This document shows, one piece after another, positions 1 through 8,888 of a DNA stretch of 8,938 bases (position 1 is the first letter of the stretch; each line of letters starts with the position of its first letter). The translations under genes were made by a program, and so were the position numbers. The notes under the pieces were generated by a model. It made no database searches. It had not been told where the DNA came from and worked only from the letters and a program-made list of their open reading frames with translations. This DNA is from an uncultured Collinsella sp. (GTDB taxonomy: Bacteria; Actinomycetota; Coriobacteriia; Coriobacteriales; Coriobacteriaceae): NCBI GenBank assembly GCA_900557505.1, contig USTC01000029.1, positions 1-8,938 of the forward strand, given 5' to 3'.

Positions 1-524
1 CCGGCGGTAGCCATGTCGGCCGCAGCCTCGGGGCGCGGACCATTGGTGCCAGCGGGCAGCGCCACCATCACCTGGAAGCCGCCGTCGTCGACCATGCAGG
101 GCGTGTAGTGAAGCGTGGTGTTGAAAACCTCAACAAGCGTGCCGGCCGGCACGCGGAACGCCTTGACGCACGCGGTATCGAGCTTGCCGTCCTCGATCTC
201 CCAGCGATGCGCCACGAGCAGGATAAAGTCGCGGGCGCCCAGGTTGAACTCGCTCGCGCGGTGGTACTCCAGGCAGTTGAGACGCGTGTTGTGGCCGTTG
301 CACCAGCCCAGCTGGAAGGGACGACCGCCAAACATGAGAAAGCCCAGCTTATCGGCATCCATGACACCCTCGAGCTCGGGCGCGGAGGCCACATACTTGC
401 TGCCCTCGGGGATGGGCGTGGAGGCAAGTGCCTCGAGCACGGGCGACGTAAGCTCGGACGGAACGTTATCCCAAACGTTGCCATAGGACTTGAACTCGGG
501 ATCAGAGACAGAGTAGATATGCAT
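1..524 (-). CDS. DUF4867 family protein, C-terminus cut by window edge
   Basis: The 174 visible codons begin MHIYSVSDPEFKSYG and run without a stop to the left edge, so the C-terminus is missing. The protein matches what I recall of the DUF4867 family (about 200 residues): an N-terminal D-P-E-F-K-x-Y-G segment, a central F-G-G-R-P-F-Q-L-G-W-C-N-G-H-N stretch, then a cupin-like run of short strands including H-R-W-E-I-E-D-G and V-P-A-G-T-L-V-E-V-F. No signal peptide or membrane segment is visible. The ATG at 522-524 is chosen because AGGAG (530-534) sits 5 nt upstream. It follows luxS on the same strand, but a terminator (598-629) separates them, so it is probably its own transcription unit. 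Family members have no established reaction. The carbohydrate-rich surroundings and cupin-like character hint at a sugar-related role, which is only inference. Confidence 0.8.
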   Translation of the reverse strand, partial: MHIYSVSDPEFKSYGNVWDNVPSELTSPVLEALASTPIPEGSKYVASAPELEGVMDADKLGFLMFGGRPFQLGWCNGHNTRLNCLEYHRASEFNLGARDFILLVAHRWEIEDGKLDTACVKAFRVPAGTLVEVFNTTLHYTPCMVDDGGFQVMVALPAGTNGPRPEAAADMATA

Positions 525-549
525 GTTCGCTCCTGTTCGTTTGTGTGAC

Positions 550-579
550 AGTATGAACATTCTAGAACAATCTTGTTCT
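550..579 (-). promoter_or_regulatory. Putative promoter and palindromic operator of the DUF4867 gene
   Basis: A perfect inverted repeat with 7-bp arms, AGAACAA-TC-TTGTTCT, occupies 564-579. Reading leftward, possible -10 hexamers follow: TAGAAT (559-564) or CATACT (550-555). The first would put the transcript start about 20 nt upstream of the Shine-Dalgarno. No good -35 is visible, which is common at activated or repressed promoters. The palindrome overlaps the likely -10/-35 spacer, so a dimeric regulator binding there would block or recruit polymerase. The regulator is unknown. Confidence 0.45.
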
Positions 580-597
580 GTTTTGAGCGCTCGGCAT

Positions 598-629
598 AAA
601 AAAGCGCTCCGCAAAGAGCGGGAGCGCTT
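598..629 (-). terminator. Intrinsic terminator after luxS
   Basis: AAGCGCTCC (602-610) and GGAGCGCTT (621-629) form a perfect 9-bp stem around a 10-nt loop. On the minus strand the stem runs into six T residues (598-603, the first ones shared with the stem base). It lies 30 nt past the luxS stop codon and separates luxS from the DUF4867 gene. Confidence 0.85.
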
Positions 630-659
630 CTGGCACAAACGTTATTCCTGCAAGCAGCC

Positions 660-1148
660 TTACGCCTGCTGATAGTGCAGGTGATTCTCGTCGATATCGG
701 CCAAGTCGCGGTCGAGGTAGCGGCGCGCGAGCCAGTTTGCCATGGGGAGGTTCTGGTCCAGGTAGTTACCGCACTCCTCAGGAGCGGCACCGGGGACATC
801 GCCCTCAAAGCCGGCGACGAACTCGAACAGCTCACGCACGAGCGGCAGAATCTCCTTGCTCGTCACCTCACCAAACACGACGAGGTAAAAACCCGTGCGG
901 CAGCCCATGGGGCCAAAGTAGACAATGCGGCTCGACCACTCGGCATGATTGCGAAGGAACGTCGCGCCTAGGTGCTCGATAGTGTGGCACTCGGCCGTGT
1001 TCATGACCGGCTCCTTGTTGGGCGTGGTCAGGCGCAGGTCAAAGGTGGTGACGGCGGCGCCGGTCGCCGGATCGCGGTCGATGCGGCTCACATACACGCC
1101 GGGCTCAAGCAACAGATGGTCAACGGAAAAGCTCGCAATGCGCTCCAT
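660..1148 (-). CDS. luxS: S-ribosylhomocysteine lyase LuxS
   Basis: LuxS cleaves S-ribosylhomocysteine to homocysteine and 4,5-dihydroxy-2,3-pentanedione, the precursor of autoinducer-2. It recycles the S-adenosylmethionine by-product in the cytoplasm. The 162-residue product has full family length. The metal-binding motif HTIEH is at residues 55-59. The third metal ligand is Cys126 in E-E-C-G-N-Y-L-D-Q-N-L, and the catalytic cysteine is Cys83 in G-P-M-G-C-R-T-G-F-Y, so all active-site residues are present. The ATG at 1146-1148 has GAGAGG (1156-1161) 7 nt upstream. The gene is followed by its own terminator. It is preceded by an unusual leader with competing hairpins (1175-1287), which suggests control by transcription attenuation, possibly sensing a methyl-cycle metabolite. 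Neither neighbouring gene is an obvious methyl-cycle partner: no pfs or metabolic methyltransferase gene is in view. Confidence 0.97.
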   Translation of the reverse strand: MERIASFSVDHLLLEPGVYVSRIDRDPATGAAVTTFDLRLTTPNKEPVMNTAECHTIEHLGATFLRNHAEWSSRIVYFGPMGCRTGFYLVVFGEVTSKEILPLVRELFEFVAGFEGDVPGAAPEECGNYLDQNLPMANWLARRYLDRDLADIDENHLHYQQA

Positions 1149-1174
1149 GGCAGATCCTCTCGGTAGTCAATTTA

Positions 1175-1287
1175 GGACGGGCTCTTTTAGCTGGTTCGAA
1201 TGGTCGCACCAATCATACCAGTCAAAAAAGCCCCGTCCCAAATGAGCTACCCGGGACGGGGATCAATGAGTTTTAAATCCCCGTCCC
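1175..1287 (-). promoter_or_regulatory. Candidate attenuator in luxS leader (competing hairpins)
   Basis: In leftward (transcript) order four segments appear: a, GGGACGGGG (1287-1279); b, CCCCGTCCC (1261-1253); c, GGGACGGGG (1239-1231); d, CCCGTCC (1181-1175). Pairing b:c gives a terminator followed by T6. Pairing a:b frees c, and c:d (7 bp) then extends inward through CTTTT/AAAAG (1230-1226 with 1188-1184), CTGGT/ACCAG (1221-1217 with 1195-1191) and a TGGT-GCG-ACCA tip (1211-1201). This second fold absorbs the terminator's U-tract. The segment then runs into the luxS Shine-Dalgarno. If transcription starts upstream of 1287, this is a terminator/antiterminator switch. If it starts downstream, b:c simply terminates the regulator gene. 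I recognise no known riboswitch class here. Confidence 0.5.
1225..1261 (-). terminator. Intrinsic terminator upstream of luxS
   Basis: A perfect 9-bp GC-rich stem, CCCCGTCCC (1231-1239) with GGGACGGGG (1253-1261), has a 13-nt loop. On the minus strand it is followed by one C and then six T residues (1224-1229). It lies 89 nt past the stop of the LacI-family gene. It can end that transcript, act as an attenuator for luxS, or both. Confidence 0.85.
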
Positions 1288-1296
1288 AGAAAAATC

Positions 1297-1314
1297 ATTC
1301 TAGGTAATCTAGAA
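1297..1314 (-). promoter_or_regulatory. Palindrome with possible -10 between regulator gene and luxS leader
   Basis: TTCTAG-GTAAT-CTAGAA (1298-1314) is a perfect 6-bp inverted repeat with a 5-nt spacer. On the minus strand its distal arm contains TAGAAT (1302-1297), a plausible -10. That would start a transcript near 1290, just before the first segment of the luxS leader. No convincing -35 is present 16-18 nt upstream. The arrangement resembles that upstream of the DUF4867 gene, where CTAGAATG also occurs next to an inverted repeat. Confidence 0.4.
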
Positions 1315-1349
1315 GGACTTTTCCGCTCTGGGGTCTGGCGCCGTTCCGA

Positions 1350-2360
1350 CTAGATCTCGCGCACGCTTTGGCGCTCGACAAAATAGGTCGATACGGCCGT
1401 CTTGCAGGTATAGCTCTTGGGATTGCGGATGTTGCCCACCAGGCGGCGCACCGCGATCTCGCCCACCTCGTGCTTGGGAACGTGCACCGTGGTGAGCGGC
1501 GGGTTGGAAAAGGCGCCCAACGACAGGTCGTCAAAGCCGATGATCGAGACATCCTCGGGCACGCGAATACCGTGCTCGTTGAGCGCGCGCATGGCACCCA
1601 CGGCGAGCACGTCGTTTTCGGCAAAGAAAGCCGTCGGCAGGTCGTCGTGCGAGACGCTGTCGAGCCACGCGCCCATATCGCGATAAGCGCCCTCGAGCGT
1701 GGTGCCCAGCGTGACACGCCATGCCGGATTGGCCTCGAGGCCCGCATCCTCAAGCGCTTGGCGATAGCCGCGCTCGCGGTCCTTAAAGTTGCGGATGCGA
1801 AGGTCGCCCGCCAGATAGCCGATTTGCTTGTGACCTTTCTCGATAAGGTAGTCCACGGCGCGCAGTACCGAATCGGTGTTGGCAATGACCACGGCATCAA
1901 AGTATTGACGATCGCTCCAGCCGTCGAGCACGATCAGGTGGGCGGCGGCGTTGGCGAACAGGGCGTAGTCCTCCTCGCCCAGCTCGGTACCCATCAGCAC
2001 GATAGCGGCGGACGGATCGGCGATCAGGCCCTCGACCTGCGGGCGCACAGCGTCAAGATCGCTAAAGTCGAGCGTGACAAAGCTCGTGCTCATGCCGTGG
2101 CGACGCGCCTGGCGCTCCACGCCCTCGATGACCGCGGGATGGAAGGTGCTCTCGTCCAGGATGGCGGCCGTCTTGCGCGCAAGCACAAACTGGATGCTCT
2201 CGAGCTGCGTCGACTGCTGGTAGCCGAGCGACTGCGCACACTCCAGGATGACCTTGGCGGTCTCCTCGCTCACGCTGCGCTTGCGGTTGAGCGCGTTGGA
2301 CACGGTTGCGGGCGAAAAGCCGGTAATGCGGCTGATCTCGCGGACGCTTGCTTTAGCCAT
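1350..2360 (-). CDS. LacI-family transcriptional regulator
   Basis: This is a 336-residue repressor-type protein of normal family length. Residues 4-48 form the helix-turn-helix, with V-R-E-I-S-R-I-T-G-F-S-P-A-T-V-S-N-A-L-N matching the LacI recognition pattern and L-G-Y at 45-47. The hinge region after it (48-63) lacks the common A-R-x-L pattern. Residues 64-336 form the periplasmic-binding-like sugar-sensing domain, with V-L-M-G-T (121-125), G-H-K-Q-I-G-Y-L-A-G (176-185), the F-F-A-E-N-D segment (245-250) and I-I-G-F-D-D (273-278). The ATG at 2358-2360 is chosen because AGGGGG lies 4 nt upstream and the domain begins right there; an in-frame ATG 27 codons upstream would add an unrelated tail. 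It lies downstream of the 6-phospho-beta-glucosidase gene and has its own promoter. Control of the beta-glucoside operon is likely from position only. The inducer cannot be read from sequence. Confidence 0.9.
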   Translation of the reverse strand: MAKASVREISRITGFSPATVSNALNRKRSVSEETAKVILECAQSLGYQQSTQLESIQFVLARKTAAILDESTFHPAVIEGVERQARRHGMSTSFVTLDFSDLDAVRPQVEGLIADPSAAIVLMGTELGEEDYALFANAAAHLIVLDGWSDRQYFDAVVIANTDSVLRAVDYLIEKGHKQIGYLAGDLRIRNFKDRERGYRQALEDAGLEANPAWRVTLGTTLEGAYRDMGAWLDSVSHDDLPTAFFAENDVLAVGAMRALNEHGIRVPEDVSIIGFDDLSLGAFSNPPLTTVHVPKHEVGEIAVRRLVGNIRNPKSYTCKTAVSTYFVERQSVREI

Positions 2361-2421
2361 CGTTCCCCCTAGCATCGGTCGCGGCCGAGCATCGTGGCTT
2401 GACCGCCCCGTGGCTCGGCAA

Positions 2422-2489
2422 CTAAACGACCGCAAATTCAATCTAAACAGAAGAGTAAATGTTTATTAGCTAGTTTAGCCTGTTGTCAA
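2422..2489 (-). promoter_or_regulatory. Promoter and probable operator region of the LacI-family gene
   Basis: A consensus -35, TTGACA, is present on the minus strand (2489-2484). It is followed 15-18 nt later by the AT-rich TAATAAACAT (2468-2459) as -10 region. The -10 region carries a small palindrome, TAAA-TG-TTTA (2456-2465). Around it are three copies of CTAAAC/GTTTAG: direct copies at 2422-2427 and 2443-2448, spaced 21 bp (two helical turns), and an inverted copy at 2473-2478, 30 bp further on. Phased copies across the promoter suggest autoregulation. This is inference, since no known operator was matched. Confidence 0.5.
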
Positions 2490-2542
2490 GCAAAGTGGCG
2501 CGACTATTCCCCCAACGGGCGCATTTGTCCATCTTAACGTTA

Positions 2543-5556
<3,014 letters not shown>

Positions 5557-5602
5557 CATTGGCTCCTTTGCACAATCTTGGCTTACTGTTCGAATCGGCA
5601 AA

Positions 5603-5635
5603 GGTCATGCCCCGAATGGCTACGGGTTACAATCC
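5603..5635 (-). promoter_or_regulatory. RAT-like degenerate element at antiterminator stop codon
   Basis: Reading leftward, the element begins GGATTGTAAC and ends GGGGCATGACC. The upstream RAT at 6531-6555 begins GGATTGTTAC and ends GGCATGACC. The 5' block thus differs by one base and the 3' nine bases are identical. The insert between them can form CCCG/CGGG around an 8-nt loop. The 5' block encodes the last residues and TAA stop (5629-5627) of the antiterminator. No terminator follows, so any role would be other than classical antitermination. Confidence 0.35.
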
Positions 5636-6466
5636 TTTTTTGGAGATGATCCGGTTGAGATGGATCATCAGATAGAGTTCCTCCTCCTCGGAGAGCGTGG
5701 CGTCCCACGTTTCACGACAATAGGAACCGATATGCTTCACGCACTCTGCCAACTGCGGAAACTCCTCACGAAAGTTCTTGTACATCTGCATGTTGGCGCT
5801 GTTCAGCGACTCGCCGGCTTGAATGCGCTTGAACAGGTACCGCAGATGCGTGGCATAGCGAGTGAAATCGTAGGAATCGCGGTCAACGATGATGCGAAAA
5901 TCACTCTCGACGATCTCAGTGACATCTTCTAGCATATCGTCAAACTGCTTGGTGGGTTTGCTCGCGGTCTCGATGGCCTGAACAACCCGCGCATTGACGA
6001 GATTCATGGCAATGCTGGCAATCTCTTCTTTGGGAAGTCGTTCACCAAGCTCCTTTTCGAGCCTCATAACGATAAACTGCGCCGCTTTGTATTCCTTAGG
6101 ATATGTCTCGCGCACTTCATAGGCGAGAGGCATCGCAATACGAAAACCCTTTTGCGCGCGCTCCACCGCAAATGACAGGTGATCGGCCATGAACAATGTC
6201 GCCTTGGTCGACAGATCATAGGGCAGCTCGTTGGCGACGATGTCCATCACCTTGGCCGTGAACATCACGATCTCAGAAGGAAGGTCGCGCATGACGTCCT
6301 GCCCTTTGGGGTCGATGTCATAAAACGTATGCTCAATCTTAGAGAGCGGCAGCTCGCGGGGAAATTCTCCCCCAAACCCGACGCCCCTGCCCATGGCGAT
6401 CACGTCGCGCCCCTGCCCGTCGCGGCAAAGAACGGCATTGTTGTTGAGCTTTTTAATCGCAAGCAT
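5627..6466 (-). CDS. BglG/LicT-family transcriptional antiterminator
   Basis: This cytoplasmic RNA-binding regulator stabilises a RAT hairpin in its own operon leader, preventing the overlapping terminator from forming. The 279 residues match the family length. The co-antiterminator RNA-binding domain (about 1-57) includes L-N-N-N-A-V-L and M-G-R-G-V-G-F-G. PRD1 (about 65-170) has the usual first histidine, H96 in M-A-D-H-L-S-F-A, but N155 (codon AAT) where LicT and BglG have the second PRD1 histidine, in I-A-M-N-L-V-N-A. PRD2 (about 171-279) keeps both: H207 in T-H-L-R-Y and H269 in M-I-H-L-N-R. In family members PRD1 is phosphorylated negatively through the cognate EII and PRD2 positively through HPr. 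The ATG at 6464-6466 has AAGGAGG 7 nt upstream; a longer reading would cross the leader terminator. It is first in the operon. Confidence 0.95.
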   Translation of the reverse strand: MLAIKKLNNNAVLCRDGQGRDVIAMGRGVGFGGEFPRELPLSKIEHTFYDIDPKGQDVMRDLPSEIVMFTAKVMDIVANELPYDLSTKATLFMADHLSFAVERAQKGFRIAMPLAYEVRETYPKEYKAAQFIVMRLEKELGERLPKEEIASIAMNLVNARVVQAIETASKPTKQFDDMLEDVTEIVESDFRIIVDRDSYDFTRYATHLRYLFKRIQAGESLNSANMQMYKNFREEFPQLAECVKHIGSYCRETWDATLSEEEELYLMIHLNRIISKKGL

Positions 6467-6487
6467 TATTGAACCTCCTTTCGGAAT

Positions 6488-6541
6488 TATCAAAAAGAAA
6501 AGGCATGACTGCAAATAGCCGAGCTATCGCGGTCATGCCTT
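6488..6541 (-). terminator. Leader terminator of the beta-glucoside operon
   Basis: AAGGCATGAC (6541-6532 on the minus strand) pairs perfectly with GTCATGCCTT (6509-6500), and an inner ATAGC/GCTAT helix (6515-6519 with 6523-6527) caps the stem. TTCTTTTT follows on the minus strand. Its 5' arm lies inside the RAT at 6531-6555, so RAT folding and terminator folding exclude each other. It ends 21 nt before the antiterminator start codon. Confidence 0.93.
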
Positions 6542-6555
6542 ACCAGTAACAATCC
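6531..6555 (-). promoter_or_regulatory. Ribonucleic antiterminator (RAT) site 2, overlapping terminator
   Basis: On the minus strand the site starts with the RAT core GGATTGTTACTG (6555-6544) and ends GGCATGACC (6539-6531), matching the 5' and 3' blocks of BglG/LicT RAT sites. It shares its 3' part with the terminator's 5' arm. Binding of the antiterminator encoded just downstream should favour this hairpin and allow transcription of the whole operon. Confidence 0.88.
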
Positions 6556-6570
6556 GTTGTATCGAGGCGC

Positions 6571-6598
6571 GGGCATGCCTCCCTAGAAGTAACAATCC
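6571..6598 (-). promoter_or_regulatory. Ribonucleic antiterminator (RAT) site 1, distal
   Basis: On the minus strand the core GGATTGTTACTT (6598-6587) is followed by GGGAGGCATGCCC (6583-6571). This is the RAT 5' core plus a GGCA-type 3' block. A short GAGGC/GCCTC hairpin (6564-6568 with 6577-6581) overlaps it, but no T-run follows, so it lacks a paired terminator of its own. It sits 16 nt upstream of RAT site 2 and may be a second binding site or a decoy. Confidence 0.75.
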
Positions 6599-6610
6599 GC
6601 GCAGCAAAGA

Positions 6611-6697
6611 ATGATAGCCCATATCTTCGCGGGGAGCACCGTCCACAGCCGACCAACGGTAGCATATCGTCCGTGAACGGTTTTGGAAGCGTTGAAA
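6611..6697 (-). promoter_or_regulatory. Probable promoter/operator region of beta-glucoside operon
   Basis: On the minus strand TATCAT (6616-6611) lies 12 nt before the first RAT, so the transcript would begin just ahead of it, as expected for a RAT leader. No good -35 is seen. Further upstream, TGGAAGCGTTGAAA (6684-6697, plus strand) resembles the palindromic CcpA/LacI-family operator consensus TGWAANCGNTNWCA with two mismatches and a central CG. It could be the site of the downstream-encoded LacI-family regulator. The rest of 6617-6726 shows nothing I can name, and no clear terminator for the hydrolase gene. Confidence 0.35.
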
Positions 6698-6726
6698 CGA
6701 TTGGGAGGCCGTCTCAATCTTGCGGA

Positions 6727-7701
6727 TCAGCCCAGGACGCGGGCCATGCGCGTCTTGAACTCGGACAGGAAGCGCGGGGCGTCCACAGTGAGCGCCACGA
6801 GCGCGCTCTTGTCCGGATCGGATAGGCGGCGCTCGTCGCAAATGGTGCGGCCGCGATACTCGCCCAGCAGATCAACACGCAGATTGCAGCCGAGCGCACC
6901 CACGAGCGTGGGGTCAATCGCCACGGCGACGGCAAGCGGATCGTGCAGCGCGCAGCCACCCAGGTAGGGAGCGTTCATCTCGTACGAGCCAATGTAGTGC
7001 TCCACCATGCTCGCAAACGCGCAACCGGCCATGGTGCCCGAGCCCGTCCAACCGGCAATGTCGCGACGCGTGAGCACCACGCGATGCGTCACATCCAGAC
7101 CCACCATAGTGAGCTTGCGGCCCGAACGCAGCACGGCATCGGCCGCCTCGGGATCGCTTGCCATGTTGGCCTCGGCGCCCGCGCTCACGTTTCCGGGCAC
7201 GGTAAGCGCACCGCCCATCACGACCACGCGACCGATAGACATCATCGCCGCCGCATCGCGCTCCAAGGCAACTGCCAGGTTGGAAAGCGGGCCGGTCGCC
7301 ACGTAGATCAGATCGGGGCCATAGGTGCGCGCGGCATCAATCAGATAATCGACCGCCGCGTTACCGTCGGCCGACGTCGCGCCCACCGGCTCGTACGGCG
7401 AGGCGGGCACGCTTGCGCCGCCAATGCCGTTCTTGCCGTGGATAAGCGTGGTGGACGCTGGCGGCGTGTAGGGTTCAGTCGCCTTCATGGGACGATCGGC
7501 GCCCAGGTACACCGGGACCTCGGGGCGGCCCAGCAGATCGAGCACCGCCAGGCAGTTGTGCGCCGATTGCTCGACGCGCACGTTGCCAAAGCACGTGGTG
7601 ATGCCCACGAGCTCCACCTCGGGGCTCGCGATGGCATAGGCCAGCGCCATCGCATCGTCAACACCCATATCCAGATCAAGGATCAGCTTCTTGATTGCCA
7701 T
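6727..7701 (-). CDS. Nucleoside hydrolase (inosine-uridine type)
   Basis: The enzyme hydrolyses the N-glycosidic bond of ribonucleosides to free base and ribose in the cytoplasm, with a bound calcium ion. The 324-residue product has family length. The N-terminal calcium/ribose motif is D9-L-D11-M-G-V-D15-D16-A, where D-T-D-P-G-x-D-D-A is usual; the Asp ligands are intact. T136 (V-A-T-G-P-L-S-N), N171, the E-A-N-M-A-S-D-P-E-A-A block (177-187) and H253-D254 (C-A-L-H-D-P-L-A-V) match ribose-binding and catalytic positions. The ATG at 7699-7701 has GGAG 7 nt upstream. It is 30 nt downstream of the ribokinase gene and co-transcribed with it, so the released ribose would be phosphorylated by its neighbour. 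Preference for purine or pyrimidine nucleosides is not readable. No nucleoside transporter gene is in the window. Confidence 0.95.
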   Translation of the reverse strand: MAIKKLILDLDMGVDDAMALAYAIASPEVELVGITTCFGNVRVEQSAHNCLAVLDLLGRPEVPVYLGADRPMKATEPYTPPASTTLIHGKNGIGGASVPASPYEPVGATSADGNAAVDYLIDAARTYGPDLIYVATGPLSNLAVALERDAAAMMSIGRVVVMGGALTVPGNVSAGAEANMASDPEAADAVLRSGRKLTMVGLDVTHRVVLTRRDIAGWTGSGTMAGCAFASMVEHYIGSYEMNAPYLGGCALHDPLAVAVAIDPTLVGALGCNLRVDLLGEYRGRTICDERRLSDPDKSALVALTVDAPRFLSEFKTRMARVLG

Positions 7702-7731
7702 TGTTCTACTCCGCTTCTCCGTCTTTATCGT

Positions 7732-8694
7732 TTAACCAAACCAATGTTCAACTTCGGCGCGCGTGGGAATCGACTGTTGCGCGCCCAGGCGCGACACCGT
7801 CACCGCCGAGGCGCGAGCACCCGCGGCCATGCACTCAAAGAGCGGCAGGCCCTCCAGACGAGCCGCCGCCAACGCGCCGATAAACGTATCGCCGGCGGCC
7901 GTGGTATCGACTACCGTGCTCGAAAGTGCCGGCATGCGCAGCAGCTCACCGTCATCGCCGAGCGCAACCGACCCGGCACCGCCCAACGTGATGACCGCAG
8001 CTCCGGTACCCTTGGCGAGCAGGGCATTGAGCGCCGCGACACAGCTCGCATCATCCTCGGGCAAGATGCCCGTCAGCACCTGGCACTCGGTCTCGTTGGG
8101 GCAGACCAAGTCGACCGCAGGCCAGACCTCCGCAGGCAACTCACAGGCAGGCGCCGGATTAAAGACCGTATAGAACCCCAGCTCGTGAGCGCAAACAAGT
8201 GCCTCGGCCGTCGCTGCAAGGTCACATTCGCCCTGGGCGATAAAGACGCTTCCGGCAGCCGGGGCAATATCGCTGGCGTCTCCGTCGAGCCCATCGGCCA
8301 CCAGACGCCCCAGCGCGCAGGCAACGTCCTCGCCCGCGAGTGCATGGTTGGCGCCCGGCGACAGCACGATGCGGTTGTCGCCCTCACAGCGAATGATGGT
8401 CGCCGTTCCCGTCTCCACGTCATCGCGACGCGCCACAAAGTCACAGTCCACGCCAGCATCTTGGAGTCCCGCCACGAGCGATGCACCGAACGCGTCGCGG
8501 CCGACCGCGCCAATCATGCACGTGCGCGCACCCATGCGCGCGGCGGCGACGGCCTGGTTAGCGCCCTTGCCACCGGCGTTGGTGATAAAACCGCTGCCAC
8601 CGACGGTCTCACCCGCGCGCGGCATGCGCTCGCACGCCACCGAAAGGTCCATGTTCATGCTGCCGAACACCGCAACGATGCCGCGATCTGCCAT
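7732..8694 (-). CDS. rbsK: Ribokinase (PfkB family)
   Basis: This cytoplasmic kinase phosphorylates ribose to ribose-5-phosphate with ATP. The 320 residues begin [18 protein letters not shown]14 and D16 are the usual ribose contacts. The PfkB first signature is N39-A-G-G-K-G-A-N-Q, with P199-N-E-T-E following. The C-terminal signature D263-T-T-A-A-G-D269-T-F holds the catalytic base D269 and the anion hole. These features fit ribokinase better than fructokinase or adenosine kinase, though PfkB specificity is not certain from sequence. The ATG at 8692-8694 is chosen because GGAGG lies 5 nt upstream and family homology starts there; the ATG 11 codons earlier has no such site. It is the first gene of the two-gene unit and is preceded by a promoter with an overlapping operator. 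Confidence 0.93.
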   Translation of the reverse strand: MADRGIVAVFGSMNMDLSVACERMPRAGETVGGSGFITNAGGKGANQAVAAARMGARTCMIGAVGRDAFGASLVAGLQDAGVDCDFVARRDDVETGTATIIRCEGDNRIVLSPGANHALAGEDVACALGRLVADGLDGDASDIAPAAGSVFIAQGECDLAATAEALVCAHELGFYTVFNPAPACELPAEVWPAVDLVCPNETECQVLTGILPEDDASCVAALNALLAKGTGAAVITLGGAGSVALGDDGELLRMPALSSTVVDTTAAGDTFIGALAAARLEGLPLFECMAAGARASAVTVSRLGAQQSIPTRAEVEHWFG

Positions 8695-8772
8695 GGAAAC
8701 CTCCTCATCTGCGGGCCTTGCACCCACCGTCGGCCGTCGATCGTGCGCTCTCGCGCCTCTCGCTCTCGCACC

Positions 8773-8802
8773 TCTATAACTTTAGTTCACTTTGATGTGA
8801 AC
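8773..8802 (-). promoter_or_regulatory. Promoter with overlapping palindromic operator, rbsK unit
   Basis: On the minus strand TTCACA (8801-8796) and TATAGA (8778-8773) are separated by 17 nt, a good -35/-10 pair, with a start about 70 nt before the rbsK ATG. GTTCAC-TTTGAT-GTGAAC (8785-8802) is a perfect 6-bp inverted repeat with a 6-nt spacer. It covers the -35 and most of the spacer, so a dimeric repressor there would block polymerase. The regulator is not in view; the divergent gene at the right edge is one candidate. Confidence 0.65.
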
Positions 8803-8888
8803 GCGCCCTTGAGGTTGCGCCAGCAGCAAGCATTCACAGGAGCAGGCGGCTACAATGAATATGTGCTGATTATTCTCGTCATTGGATG

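Noticed and set aside
1149..1290. Known SAH or SAM riboswitch upstream of luxS
   Set aside because: I could not recognise the conserved core of any known class; the structure rests on simple competing hairpins.
1368..2372. 334-codon plus-strand frame opposite the LacI-family gene
   Set aside because: It is a complement-frame shadow of a well-recognised gene, with no family resemblance and no ribosome binding site.
6564..6581. GAGGC/GCCTC hairpin as a terminator paired with the distal RAT
   Set aside because: The stem is only 5 bp and no T-run follows on the minus strand.
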